DNA of 64,000 nucleotides from Pseudonocardia humida (lineage in GTDB: Bacteria > Actinomycetota > Actinomycetes > Mycobacteriales > Pseudonocardiaceae), in contig NZ_JAGSOV010000054.1 of assembly GCF_023898865.1 (NCBI RefSeq), positions 1 through 64,000 of the forward strand. Reading direction: 5' to 3'. Below the pieces are notes generated by a model, which made no database searches, was not told the DNA's origin, and saw only the letters and a program-made list of their open reading frames with translations. A program made the translations under genes and the position numbers. Below are positions 33,620-42,522 of this stretch, piece after piece (positions within the stretch are counted from its first letter, which is position 1; the number at the start of each line of letters is the position of its first letter).

Positions 33620-36600
33620 GGAACCTCCGGGGTGGGGTCCTCGGGAGCGAGGTAGGCGGTCTGGACGATGCGCGGCGCGGTGCCGGTGCGCACGAACTTG
33701 GCCCGGCCGACCGGCATCGTGCTCGCCCGGACGCCGGCGATGAGCTGGCCCTCGGTGCGGTCACCGGACATGATCAGCGAGAGGCAGCCCGCCTCGCGCA
33801 CCCCGAGGGTGAACGGCTCGTAGAGCCCGCGCGAGGCGCCCGACACGCGGCGGGTCGTCAGCACGTGCAGGCCCACGGCGCGGCCGTTGGCCAGGTGCGG
33901 CACGAGCGGGGCCAGCGGCTGGGACCCCGAGGCGGCCAGCACGTCCTGGTCGTCGACCAGCAGCACGATCCGCGGCAGGCCGGCGGCCATGCCCCCGGTC
34001 GGCGGGCCGGTGGAGGCGACCTCGTCGCCGCCGGTGCGCTCGGCCAGCTGCCCGGCCACCGCCGAGGCCAGCCGCTGGGCCAGCACGCTGTTGTGCGCGT
34101 AGCCGCCGAGGTACTCCTCCGGCACCGCCCCGGCCAGCCCGTGGCGCGGGTCGACCACCGCGAACACCAGCTCCTCCGGGGTGTAGCCGCGCACCAGCGA
34201 CGCGACGGCCGCGCGCAGCAGGTTGGTCTTGCCGGTGCCGGTGTCGCCCAGGACCAGCAGGTGCTGGTCGCGCCCGACCAGCTCCAGCACGGCGGGGCTG
34301 AAGTCGTTCTCGAACCGGCCCAGCGGCACCGAGCCCGCCTTGAGCTCGACGTCGGCGAGGTCGGAGGCCGGCAGCACCGCGGGCAGCACCCGCACCTGCG
34401 CGGGCAGCGCGCCCGTCCACGAGCCCTTGATCAGGGTGACCGCCTCGGCCAGCCCGGACGACACCGGGTCGGGCAGCCCGTCCAGGCGCGGCAGCGCGAC
34501 CTGCGCGTAGAGCTTGCCGGTGGTCAGGCCGCGGCCCGGGGCGTCGGCGGGGACGCCGCGGGCCAGCTTGCCGTCGATGCCGGACTCGGCGGGCTCGGTC
34601 AACCGCAGCTCCACCCGCTGGGTGAACGCCACCTGCTGGGCCCCGCGCACCTCGCTCCACCGCCGCACCGTGGCCACCACGTGCACGCCGAACCGGCCGC
34701 CGCGGGCCAGCACGTCGTGGATGGCGGACTCCAGCTCCTCGAACTCCGCCGTCAGCTGCCCGTACCCGTCGACCAGCAGCACCACCTCGTCGCTGCCCAG
34801 CTCCGAGTGGCGCCCCGCGGCCCGGCCGGCCCGCAGGTCGGCCAGCGTGTCCAGGCCGTTGCGGGCGAAGATCTGCTCGCGCCGGGCCAGCATCGCGTGC
34901 ACCTCGTCGACCGTGCGCCGCACGCGTTCCCGGTCGTCGCGCCCGGCCACCCCGCCCACGTGCGGCAGCCCGGAGAGCCCGCGCAGCCCGCTGCCCAGCA
35001 GGTCGATCCCGTAGATCCCGACCTGCGTCGGGGTGGTCGTGGCGGCCACCCCGAGGGCCAGCGTCCGCAGCGCCGTGGACTTGCCGGAGCCGGGCCCGCC
35101 GAGCACCGCCAGGTGCCCGCCGCCCGCGGCCAGGTCGACCAGCCACGGGCCCTGCCACTGGCGGGCCGGGTCGTCGAGCAGGCCCAGCGGCACCTTCAGC
35201 CCGTCGCCACCGCCCGCGCGCAGGCGGACGCCGTCGGCGGTGACGTCGAAGCCACCCGTGGCGCGGTCGAGCGTGACCGCCTCGGGCAGCGGCGGCAGCC
35301 AGATCGGGGCCACCGGGGCGGCGGCGTCGGCGAGCTTGCCGACGACCGTGGACATCAGGGTCGGGCCGCTGCCCCGCCTGGTCGGCTGGGCGGGCTCCGC
35401 GTCGGCGACGTCGTCGAAGACCCGGCCGAAGCGCAGCATCGGCTTGACCGGCGGCCCGGCGACCGGGGCCAGCTCGGCGTCGACGCTGTCGGCCAGCGGG
35501 CCGGAGACGTAGGCGGCCTTGAACTTCTCGTAGACCGTGACGTCGACCTTGAGGTAGCCGTTGCCCGGCAGCGCGGGCAGCCGGGCGGCGTCGGGGGTGT
35601 CGAGCACGGTGCGCGACTCCATGTCCGACAGGGTGCGCAGGCCGATCCGGTAGGACAGGTAGGTCTCCAGGCCGCGCAGCTTGCCCTGCTCGATGCGCTG
35701 GCTGGACAGCAGCAGGTGCACCCCGATCGAGCGGCCGATCCGGCCCAGCCGCAGGAACAGCTCGGCGAACTCGGGCTTCGCGGTGAGCAGCTCGCCGAAC
35801 TCGTCGATCACCACCAGCAGGTGCGGCAGCGCCGGCATCTCCGGGGGCGCGCCCCGCTCCGCGCGGCGCAGCCGGTAGTCGGTGATGTCGGTGATCCGGC
35901 CGGCGTCGGCGAGCAGCTGCTGGCGGCGCAGTACCTCGCCGTCGAGGCTGGTGTACATCCGCTCGACCATCGCCGCGTCGCCGGACAGGTTGGTGATCAG
36001 GCCGGCGACGTGGGGCAGCGACCCGAACGGGGCGAACGCGGCACCGCCCTTGTAGTCCACGAGCACCATCGACAGGTCCTCCGGCGGGTGCACGGCGGCC
36101 AGGGCGAGGACCAGCGTGCGCAGCAGCTCGCTCTTGCCCGAACCGGTGGCCCCGACGCACAGCCCGTGCGGCCCCATGCCGAGCTGGGCCGACTCCTTGA
36201 GGTCGAGCAGCAGCGGGCGGCCCGCGGAGTCCAGGCCGATCGGGACGCGCAGGAAGTCGCGCTCGGAGCGCGGGCGCCACAGCCGGGCGACGTCGAGCAC
36301 CGCCGGGTCGGGCAGGCCCAGCAGGTCGGCCAGGTCGGCGGGCGGGGTGCCGGTGCCGTCGTCGTAGGAGTCGGCGGACAGGCGCAGCGGGGCCAGCCGC
36401 CGGGCCAGCCCCTCCAGCAGCGGCTGGGGGGCCTCGTCGAGGTCGCCGGAGATGACCACGGGCGGGGTGGCGGCCAGGTCGGTGAGCGTGGCCTCGACGC
36501 CCCCGCCGCTGTCCGCCCGCCCGGTCACCACCAGGCGGCGCGAGACCTCGCTCGGCTCCTGCAGCCGATCCGCCAGCAGGTGGACGACCGTGATGCCGAG

Positions 36601-37638
36601 CGCGGGCAGCCCGATCGCGGGGTCGGGGGTGGGGATGCGGCGCGCCACCCGGCCGAAGGCGTCGTCGATCACGACCAGCCGCGGCCGGGTGCGGGCCTCG
36701 GCCGATCCCCCGCCGTGGCGGTGGGCGGTGGCCGCGGTGCGGGCGCGCTCGCGCAGGTCGGCCGCCAGCACCTGGACCAGCGTCGCCTCGTCGGGGACGA
36801 GCCGGGGCACCGGGCCCGCCGGGCCGATCTGCTCGCGGTCGAGCAGGTGGGGCAGCCAGCGGGTCCAGCCCCAGTCCGACTCGGCCTCCGGCGGGGCGAT
36901 CACCGCGAGCCGCACGTCGTCGGGGGCGTGCAGGGCGGCGAGCTGGGCGATCAGGGTGCGGGCCACGCGCAGGACGTCGGCGCGGTCGGCGGCGATCACG
37001 CTGACATCGCCGGCGCGGTCGAGGCCCATGCGCAGCGGCATGCCGGGCACCCGCTCGAATCGCCGGATCAGGGCGCGCGCCTCCGAGCGCATGAACGGGT
37101 CGGTCGGGCTGACGACCGTGCCCTCCTCGCGCATGGTGATCTCGCGGACGGGCAGGGCGCCGGTGCCGACGCGCAGGCGCAGGAAGTCGACGTCGCCGCG
37201 GCGGCGCTCCCACAGCCGCGCCGGGTCGGCGGCGAGGCCGAGCAGGTGCCCGGCGGGCGGGTCGAGGCGCACGCTGCGCTCGCGGAACTCCCGCTCGCGC
37301 TCGCGCAGGTCGTCGCGCAGCTCCTCGAGGTAGGTGACGTACAGCTCGCGCTGCGCGCGGCGCTTGCGGCTCGCCTGGCCGCGCTGGGTGATGTAGAGGA
37401 CGCCCGCGGCGGTGAGCGAGACGACCAGGATGACGGCGCCGAGCGCGGCGAACCCCGACCCGCGCAGGAACATCATCATGCTCATCGCCAGCCCCGCGCC
37501 GGCCAGCGGGATGAGGCTCTGCAGGCCGCTGCCGGTGCGCCCGTCGGGCAGCAGCGGCGGCGGGCTCATCGCGACCGGGTCCTCGGCCGTCAGCGGAGGC
37601 ACCCGGCGGGCCGGGCGGTGGACCAGGCGGGTGGTCAT
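33616..37638 (-). CDS. eccC: Type VII secretion ATPase EccC (single-chain, three FtsK/SpoIIIE domains)
   Basis: A 1340-residue motor of the ESX secretion system. Two transmembrane helices near residues 45-85 are followed by a cytoplasmic stalk region and three P-loop domains. Their Walker A motifs are GATGSGKS (about 493), GGPGSGKS (about 846) and GDTGTGKT (about 1129). Domain 1 also has the Walker B-like LLVVIDEFGELL and LLLSSQRIEQG. All three P-loops keep the catalytic Lys. Here EccCa and EccCb are fused. The ATG overlaps the stop of the preceding EspI-like gene, and the 115-residue gene overlaps its end. Confidence 0.95.
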   Translation of the reverse strand: MTTRLVHRPARRVPPLTAEDPVAMSPPPLLPDGRTGSGLQSLIPLAGAGLAMSMMMFLRGSGFAALGAVILVVSLTAAGVLYITQRGQASRKRRAQRELYVTYLEELRDDLREREREFRERSVRLDPPAGHLLGLAADPARLWERRRGDVDFLRLRVGTGALPVREITMREEGTVVSPTDPFMRSEARALIRRFERVPGMPLRMGLDRAGDVSVIAADRADVLRVARTLIAQLAALHAPDDVRLAVIAPPEAESDWGWTRWLPHLLDREQIGPAGPVPRLVPDEATLVQVLAADLRERARTAATAHRHGGGSAEARTRPRLVVIDDAFGRVARRIPTPDPAIGLPALGITVVHLLADRLQEPSEVSRRLVVTGRADSGGGVEATLTDLAATPPVVISGDLDEAPQPLLEGLARRLAPLRLSADSYDDGTGTPPADLADLLGLPDPAVLDVARLWRPRSERDFLRVPIGLDSAGRPLLLDLKESAQLGMGPHGLCVGATGSGKSELLRTLVLALAAVHPPEDLSMVLVDYKGGAAFAPFGSLPHVAGLITNLSGDAAMVERMYTSLDGEVLRRQQLLADAGRITDITDYRLRRAERGAPPEMPALPHLLVVIDEFGELLTAKPEFAELFLRLGRIGRSIGVHLLLSSQRIEQGKLRGLETYLSYRIGLRTLSDMESRTVLDTPDAARLPALPGNGYLKVDVTVYEKFKAAYVSGPLADSVDAELAPVAGPPVKPMLRFGRVFDDVADAEPAQPTRRGSGPTLMSTVVGKLADAAAPVAPIWLPPLPEAVTLDRATGGFDVTADGVRLRAGGGDGLKVPLGLLDDPARQWQGPWLVDLAAGGGHLAVLGGPGSGKSTALRTLALGVAATTTPTQVGIYGIDLLGSGLRGLSGLPHVGGVAGRDDRERVRRTVDEVHAMLARREQIFARNGLDTLADLRAGRAAGRHSELGSDEVVLLVDGYGQLTAEFEELESAIHDVLARGGRFGVHVVATVRRWSEVRGAQQVAFTQRVELRLTEPAESGIDGKLARGVPADAPGRGLTTGKLYAQVALPRLDGLPDPVSSGLAEAVTLIKGSWTGALPAQVRVLPAVLPASDLADVELKAGSVPLGRFENDFSPAVLELVGRDQHLLVLGDTGTGKTNLLRAAVASLVRGYTPEELVFAVVDPRHGLAGAVPEEYLGGYAHNSVLAQRLASAVAGQLAERTGGDEVASTGPPTGGMAAGLPRIVLLVDDQDVLAASGSQPLAPLVPHLANGRAVGLHVLTTRRVSGASRGLYEPFTLGVREAGCLSLIMSGDRTEGQLIAGVRASTMPVGRAKFVRTGTAPRIVQTAYLAPEDPTPEVP

Positions 37639-39452
37639 CGCGGACCCGGCGCCCACGGGGGCTGGGCCGCGCGCTGCAGCAGGAGCCCGGCCAGCCGGGT
37701 GGCCTCGATCGCGGTCGACTCGGCGAGCCTGCCGGGCTCGACCGGCGTGGCCGCGGCGAGGTGGCGGTCGTAGGGGATGCCGACCAGCGCGGCCCCGGTC
37801 CGGGCGAGCACCTCGTACGCGGCGTCGACGTGCAGCGCGGCTCGCCCACCCCGACCGGTCGTGTTCAGCGCGATGACGGTGCGCTGCAGCAGCGCGGGCG
37901 GCACCTGGGCGAGGCCGGCCAGCGTGCTGCGCACGCCGTCCGGGGTGGCCGGCGCCACGACGACGGCAGCGTGTGCGTCCTGCAGGACCTCGGTGGTGGC
38001 CGGCGGCTGCAGCCCGCGGCCGCAGTCGGTGACGCACACGGCGAAGAACCGCGACAGCGCCCGGGTGACCTCCCGGGTGGCGCCGGGCGGCGCGCCCGCG
38101 GGCCCGGGCAGCAGCCGCAGGCCCGAGGCCGCGCGCGGCAGCAGGGGGTCGAGGTCGGCGACGCCGCGGGCGGCCAGCAGCCGGGGGCCGAGCGTCGCCA
38201 GCCCCTCCCGCTCGGCCACCCCCAGCCGCCAGGCCAGCGAGCCGTGCTCGGTGTCGGCGTCGGCGACCAGGACGTGGTCGGCGCGGCGGGTGGCGTAGAC
38301 GGACCCGAGCAGCGCGGTGACGGTGGAGCGGCCGGCGCCGCCGCACACCGACACCACCGCGATGCGGCGACCGGTGGTGACCGGGGCCTGCGCGGCCTCG
38401 GCCAGCTCGGCCAGCTCGCGGGTGGCCCGGGTGGTGGTGACCAGGTGCACGGCGAAGCGCGCGGCCCGGCGGGCGAACCCGTCGCCGTGGGGGGCGCGGT
38501 CGCCGAGCCTGCCGTCGAGGCCGCTGTCGCGCGGCGGGGCGGGCGCCGGCGGGGGCGCGGGACGCGACGGCGGGCCCGGACGCGCCGTGATGCCGGGTGA
38601 GGTGCCCTGGGCGGGGGGCGGACCGGGGCGCGGCGGACCGGGCTGGCGGGGCCCGGGGCGCGGGGCGACCTGCGGGAGCCGTGCCGAGCTCCCGTGGCCG
38701 GGCGGCGGCGGGGGCACCGGGCCGGGGAAGACCCGCTCGGTGGGCCGGGCCGAGTTGTCGTCGGGCGGCGCGGGGGCCCCGGGTGCCGGGGCAGGCGGTA
38801 CGGGGCGCGGGAGCGGCCCGCGCTCGCCGGGGCGTGGTTCGGGCCGGCGGGAGGGCGGATCGGCCTCGGCGCGCGGGAGGGGCACCGGGCCGGTGCCGGG
38901 GGGCCGGGCCGCATCGGCCCGGTTGCGGCGCGGCTCCGCGGGGTCGGGGCGGGGCGGGGCGGGCGCGGCCGGTGCCGGTCGGGGCGCGGGAGCGGGCCCG
39001 GTGCTGTCGGTGAACAGCGGGTTGGCCGGTGCGCTCGGGAACCGGCCCGAGCCGCCCGCGTCGGCCGGGGACCCCGGCACGGGATCGGTGCGATCGCGGT
39101 CGCGGCGCGACGGCCCGTCCGACGCGGCCGCTCCCCCCGGCGGGACCGGGCCCGTGGCGTCGGCGACGTGGGGGACCCGGATCTCGGGGGTGTCGAAGAC
39201 CGGGACGGGGATCGACGGCGGGGAGACCGGCTGCGGGGAGACCGGCGGATCGGCCCCGGCATCGGCCGACCGCACCGGCGGCTGCTCCCCCGTGTCCTGC
39301 AGCCGGTGCCGTGGACGGGGGGCCGCGGCGTCACCGGCGACGGCCGCGACCGGGGCGACCGGGGCCGCCGGGGCGAACAGGCCCGCCCCGCCGTCCGGCC
39401 CGGGAGGGGCGGACAGCGGGTCGTGCGCCCGGTGCGAAGCTGCGGAAGACAT
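37635..39452 (-). CDS. EspI-like MinD/ParA-family protein with degenerate P-loop
   Basis: A 605-residue protein. Residues 1-340 are extremely Pro-rich and low complexity. Residues 345-605 form a MinD/ParA-like fold similar to EspI of mycobacterial ESX-1 (RRIAVVSV, then LLGSVYATRRADHVLVADAD). The deviant Walker A should read KGGxGKT, but here it is CGGAGRST: the signature Lys is Cys and the P-loop Lys is Arg. ATP hydrolysis may therefore be lost or altered. EspI is a regulatory ATPase of ESX-1 in mycobacteria. It is separated from eccD by 12 bases and overlaps eccC (ATGA). Confidence 0.8.
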   Translation of the reverse strand: MSSAASHRAHDPLSAPPGPDGGAGLFAPAAPVAPVAAVAGDAAAPRPRHRLQDTGEQPPVRSADAGADPPVSPQPVSPPSIPVPVFDTPEIRVPHVADATGPVPPGGAAASDGPSRRDRDRTDPVPGSPADAGGSGRFPSAPANPLFTDSTGPAPAPRPAPAAPAPPRPDPAEPRRNRADAARPPGTGPVPLPRAEADPPSRRPEPRPGERGPLPRPVPPAPAPGAPAPPDDNSARPTERVFPGPVPPPPPGHGSSARLPQVAPRPGPRQPGPPRPGPPPAQGTSPGITARPGPPSRPAPPPAPAPPRDSGLDGRLGDRAPHGDGFARRAARFAVHLVTTTRATRELAELAEAAQAPVTTGRRIAVVSVCGGAGRSTVTALLGSVYATRRADHVLVADADTEHGSLAWRLGVAEREGLATLGPRLLAARGVADLDPLLPRAASGLRLLPGPAGAPPGATREVTRALSRFFAVCVTDCGRGLQPPATTEVLQDAHAAVVVAPATPDGVRSTLAGLAQVPPALLQRTVIALNTTGRGGRAALHVDAAYEVLARTGAALVGIPYDRHLAAATPVEPGRLAESTAIEATRLAGLLLQRAAQPPWAPGPR

Positions 39453-39464
39453 GGTCCCCGGTCG

Positions 39465-40820
39465 TCAGAAGGTGTTCAGGAGTCGCTCGTACACGCCGAA
39501 GACCCCGACGGCCACCGGCACGGTGGCCACCACGACGAGCCCTTCCACGCGGTCGGCGAACTGGCGGGCCCTGGCCCGCACGTGCGGGCGCGGGCGCAGG
39601 TCGAGCAGCACCACGGCGCCGACCGCCACGGCGCCCGCGGCCAGCGCGCCCGCCCACCACTGGTCCGCGGCGGTGGCCATCCAGTGCAGCAGCAGCCCGA
39701 GAGCGATCACCGTGCTCGCGGCCACCAGCGCCACCACCTCCACGGTCAGCGGGAAGGCGCGCAACCGGATCAGCACGGCCAGTGCCGTCAGCCCGGCCAG
39801 CGTGAGCGTCCACCCCGAGCCCGCCGCGGCCAGCAGCCAGCCCGCGACGGCCGCGGACGCCGCCGTGGCCAGGCAGGCCATCGCCAGCCCGCGGTGCGCG
39901 GCGTGCACCGCGGCGGTGGCCGCGACGCGCGTGACGGGCTCGTCGGCCGCCTGCCGGTCGTCGAGCCCGGCCAGCCCGGACGCCATGACGGCCAGCCGGG
40001 GCAGCACTCCGAGCCCCCCGATCGCGACGATCGCGAGCACCGCGGCGGTCTGCTCCACCGCCGTCCCGGCGGTGCCGAAGAGGTACCACAGGCCGAGCTG
40101 GGCCAGCAGCGCGCCGGCCCCGACGAACCCGGCCCGCCGCTGCCCGGTCATGACCCCGACCAGCCCGACGACGACGGCCACCACCAGCGCCCAGCCCGTG
40201 TACCGCAGCCGGTCCACGTCGGTGGTGAGCGGGACGGCCACCGCGGCCGCGGCCGCTCCGGCGAGCAGCACGGCGATGCCGGCCGGGCGGCGCCCGGTGA
40301 GCGCGAGGAGCACGCCCGCCGCCGCCAGCGCCGCCGCCGCGACCAGCAGCGCAACCGGCCCGGTGGCCGGCGCGGTCAGCATGGCGGCGACGAGCGCGGA
40401 CAGGACCGCGACGCCGGTCGCCGTCCAGCGCAGGGCCACCGGGCCCCAGCGGCCGGACTTGCGGTCGAGGTCGTCGGAGACGTGGTCGGCGACGTCGTGC
40501 AGGATCGGCGCGGGCGGTGACTCGGTGACCGGGTCGAGCCGGATGAGCGCGCCGTCGGGGACCCCGGCGTCGCGCAGGCTGGCGGCCAGGTCGAGGGCGA
40601 CGCCGTCGACGGTGGTGAGCTGGTAGCCGCGCGGGTCGGCGCCCGGCGCGACGCCCCCGCCGACCATCGCGACCAGGTCGGGCACGAGCAGCCCGACCGG
40701 CTCGTCGGAGGGCAGCACCAGGTCGGCGCGGCGGTGGCTGCCGCTGAGGGTGAGCCGGGTGAGCCGGGCGGTGCGCGGGGCCGCTGCGGCGGGGCCGGCG
40801 GGCGGCAGGGTGGCCGTCAT
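39465..40820 (-). CDS. eccD: Type VII secretion integral membrane protein EccD
   Basis: A 451-residue membrane channel component. The N-terminal about 100 residues form a ubiquitin-like cytosolic domain (TRLTLSGSHRRADLVLPSDEPVG ending in GALIRLDP). From about residue 125 the protein is a series of roughly eleven hydrophobic helices, the EccD topology. The ATG overlaps the stop of the preceding small gene (ATGA at 40820-40817). In ESX systems EccD dimers form the bulk of the inner-membrane complex around EccB and EccC. Confidence 0.88.
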   Translation of the reverse strand: MTATLPPAGPAAAAPRTARLTRLTLSGSHRRADLVLPSDEPVGLLVPDLVAMVGGGVAPGADPRGYQLTTVDGVALDLAASLRDAGVPDGALIRLDPVTESPPAPILHDVADHVSDDLDRKSGRWGPVALRWTATGVAVLSALVAAMLTAPATGPVALLVAAAALAAAGVLLALTGRRPAGIAVLLAGAAAAAVAVPLTTDVDRLRYTGWALVVAVVVGLVGVMTGQRRAGFVGAGALLAQLGLWYLFGTAGTAVEQTAAVLAIVAIGGLGVLPRLAVMASGLAGLDDRQAADEPVTRVAATAAVHAAHRGLAMACLATAASAAVAGWLLAAAGSGWTLTLAGLTALAVLIRLRAFPLTVEVVALVAASTVIALGLLLHWMATAADQWWAGALAAGAVAVGAVVLLDLRPRPHVRARARQFADRVEGLVVVATVPVAVGVFGVYERLLNTF

Positions 40821-41086
40821 CGCGGCGCCCCGGCGGGCGGGAGGACCTGCTGCTGCTGTTGCTGCTGCTGGCGGGCCTGCTGCTGGGCGAGCAGGTCCTG
40901 GACGAAGGACCAGCCCACGCACCCCGCCGAGGCCACCGCGGCCAGCACGACCCCCACGGCGAGGCGCTTGAGGTTGTCGACCGTGGACCGCACCCGTCGC
41001 TCCCGCCCCCAGATCAGCGCCTCGCGGAGCCGGCCGCGGCGAACCGCGACCGACTCGAGCAGCTGGACGTCGAGATCCCGGGGCAT
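40817..41086 (-). CDS. Small single-pass membrane protein resembling the N-terminus of EccB
   Basis: An 89-residue protein and the first gene of the secretion operon. The cytoplasmic part (RRGRLREALIWGRERRVRSTVDNLKR) and one transmembrane helix (LAVGVVLAAVASAGCVGWSF, about 43-62) resemble the N-terminal helix and membrane anchor of EccB. The large periplasmic domain of EccB is missing. The protein ends in a short Gln-rich tail (about 66-81) and PPAGAPR. It could be a minimal EccB or an unrelated ESX membrane subunit. It is coupled to eccD by ATGA. Confidence 0.55.
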   Translation of the reverse strand: MPRDLDVQLLESVAVRRGRLREALIWGRERRVRSTVDNLKRLAVGVVLAAVASAGCVGWSFVQDLLAQQQARQQQQQQQQVLPPAGAPR

Positions 41087-41312
41087 CGCCGTCGATGGTA
41101 GTCACCGACACCCACCCGATCGTGCGCCCTGTCACCCGGTGCGAGCAGTCGCTGTCGTATTGCGTCGTCGGTTCACCCGCCCGGCGCGCCGGGTTCCATC
41201 CGAACGGCCCCGCTCGACGCACCGCGTCGCGATCCGGATCTCCACCGCTCGCGACGGCGCGGAGGGGGCCGTTCCGGGTAAGTTCGTGTCCACCGCGCGC
41301 GAGGGGAGCGAC

Positions 41313-42509
41313 TTGTTCCGCAGGTCTGACCGCAGGGACGGCGCACCGGACGTGGCCGCGCTGGAGGCCCGCAACGCCGCCACCCAGGGCTTCCTCGCCC
41401 TCGACGACGAGCAGCGCGCCGCCGCGGAGGCCGTGCGGGCGGCCGAGGAGCTGGGCACCGCCCGCCGGTTGGGCCGGGCGTGGGCCGACGTGGCCGCGGT
41501 GGGCGACGCGGCCACCGAGGCCTACCTGGTGGCCACGCGCGACTTCCCGATCGTCGAGGGCCGACCGAGCTCCGGCGGTAGGGCCGCCGACGAGCGGGCG
41601 CTGCGCGAGATCGAGCGCGCCCGCGAGGTCATCCGCCGCTTCCGCACCGAGCACGGCCGCGTGCTCGACGAGGCCACGCTCGCGTTGGCCGGGCTGCCGC
41701 GGGCGGTCCAGCAGGCGCGCACGCTGCTGGTCGCCGCGCGCTCGGCGGTCGAAGGGGCCGAGGCCGCGGGCTTCCGGTCGCGGCGGGCCGCGCAGCAGCT
41801 GGCCGAGGCCGAGCAGGAGGCCGCCCGCCTCGACGACCCGACCCTCGGGCTGCGCGAGCAGCGCACGGCGACCCAGCGCACCATCGACCTGGCCCGCTCG
41901 GCGAGCACGCTGGCCGAGGAGGCGCCGCGCACGGCGCAGTCGGTGCGCTCCGCCCTGGCCAGCATCACCACCCGGCGCAGCGCCACCGAGACCAAGGTCG
42001 AGCGGATCGAGCCGGCCATGTCCGCGCTGCGGCGGGAGTTCTCCGAGCCGTGCTCGCGCGACCTCACCGGCGCCGAGCGGGCCGCCAGGGAGGCGGTCGT
42101 CGAGGCCGACGCGGTGATCGCCGCGGCCCGGCGGGCCGCCGAGGAGGGCGACTGGGACGACGCCGCCGACCGGGTCACCGCGGCGCGGGCGGCGCTGGGC
42201 CGGGCCGAGCACCACCACGAGTCGGTCGTCGACCGACTCGCCGAGCTGCGGGCCGTCCGGGAGGACCCGTCCAAGGAGGCCGCCGACACCCGCTTCGTCC
42301 TGCGCGACGCCCAGCGCCTGGTCGTCGACCGGGGACTGGTCGACCGGTTCGGCCAGATCCTCGACGCCCAGTCGGTGCGGCTGCAGAACGCCCGGGACCG
42401 GCTCACCGGCACCCACCCCGACTACTGGCTCTACCTCACCGAGCTGCGCGGGGTCCGCGAGCGCGTGCGGGACGTGGTCTCCGAGGTCCGGGCCGCGGCG
42501 GCCCGCTGA
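41313..42509 (+). CDS. Cytosolic coiled-coil protein of unknown function
   Basis: About 398 residues, almost wholly alpha-helical, rich in Ala, Glu and Arg, with long heptad-like stretches (for example AAQQLAEAEQEAARLDD and EKVSD-like acidic helices). It has no membrane segment or enzymatic motif. The start is a TTG with GAGGGGAG five bases upstream; an in-frame GTG at 41286 is possible but lacks a spaced ribosome site. It is divergent from the ESX operon across about 226 bases, so it may share regulation with it. A scaffold role is only a guess. Confidence 0.65.
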   Translation: MFRRSDRRDGAPDVAALEARNAATQGFLALDDEQRAAAEAVRAAEELGTARRLGRAWADVAAVGDAATEAYLVATRDFPIVEGRPSSGGRAADERALREIERAREVIRRFRTEHGRVLDEATLALAGLPRAVQQARTLLVAARSAVEGAEAAGFRSRRAAQQLAEAEQEAARLDDPTLGLREQRTATQRTIDLARSASTLAEEAPRTAQSVRSALASITTRRSATETKVERIEPAMSALRREFSEPCSRDLTGAERAAREAVVEADAVIAAARRAAEEGDWDDAADRVTAARAALGRAEHHHESVVDRLAELRAVREDPSKEAADTRFVLRDAQRLVVDRGLVDRFGQILDAQSVRLQNARDRLTGTHPDYWLYLTELRGVRERVRDVVSEVRAAAAR

Positions 42510-42522
42510 GCGCGGGCGCTCA
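42507..42522. terminator. Palindrome spanning two convergent stop codons
   Basis: TGAGCGC (42507-42513), GG, then GCGCTCA (42516-42522): a perfect 7-bp inverted repeat that contains the stop codon of the coiled-coil gene on one arm and that of the oxidoreductase gene on the other. It is a compact candidate bidirectional terminator. Confidence 0.4.
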
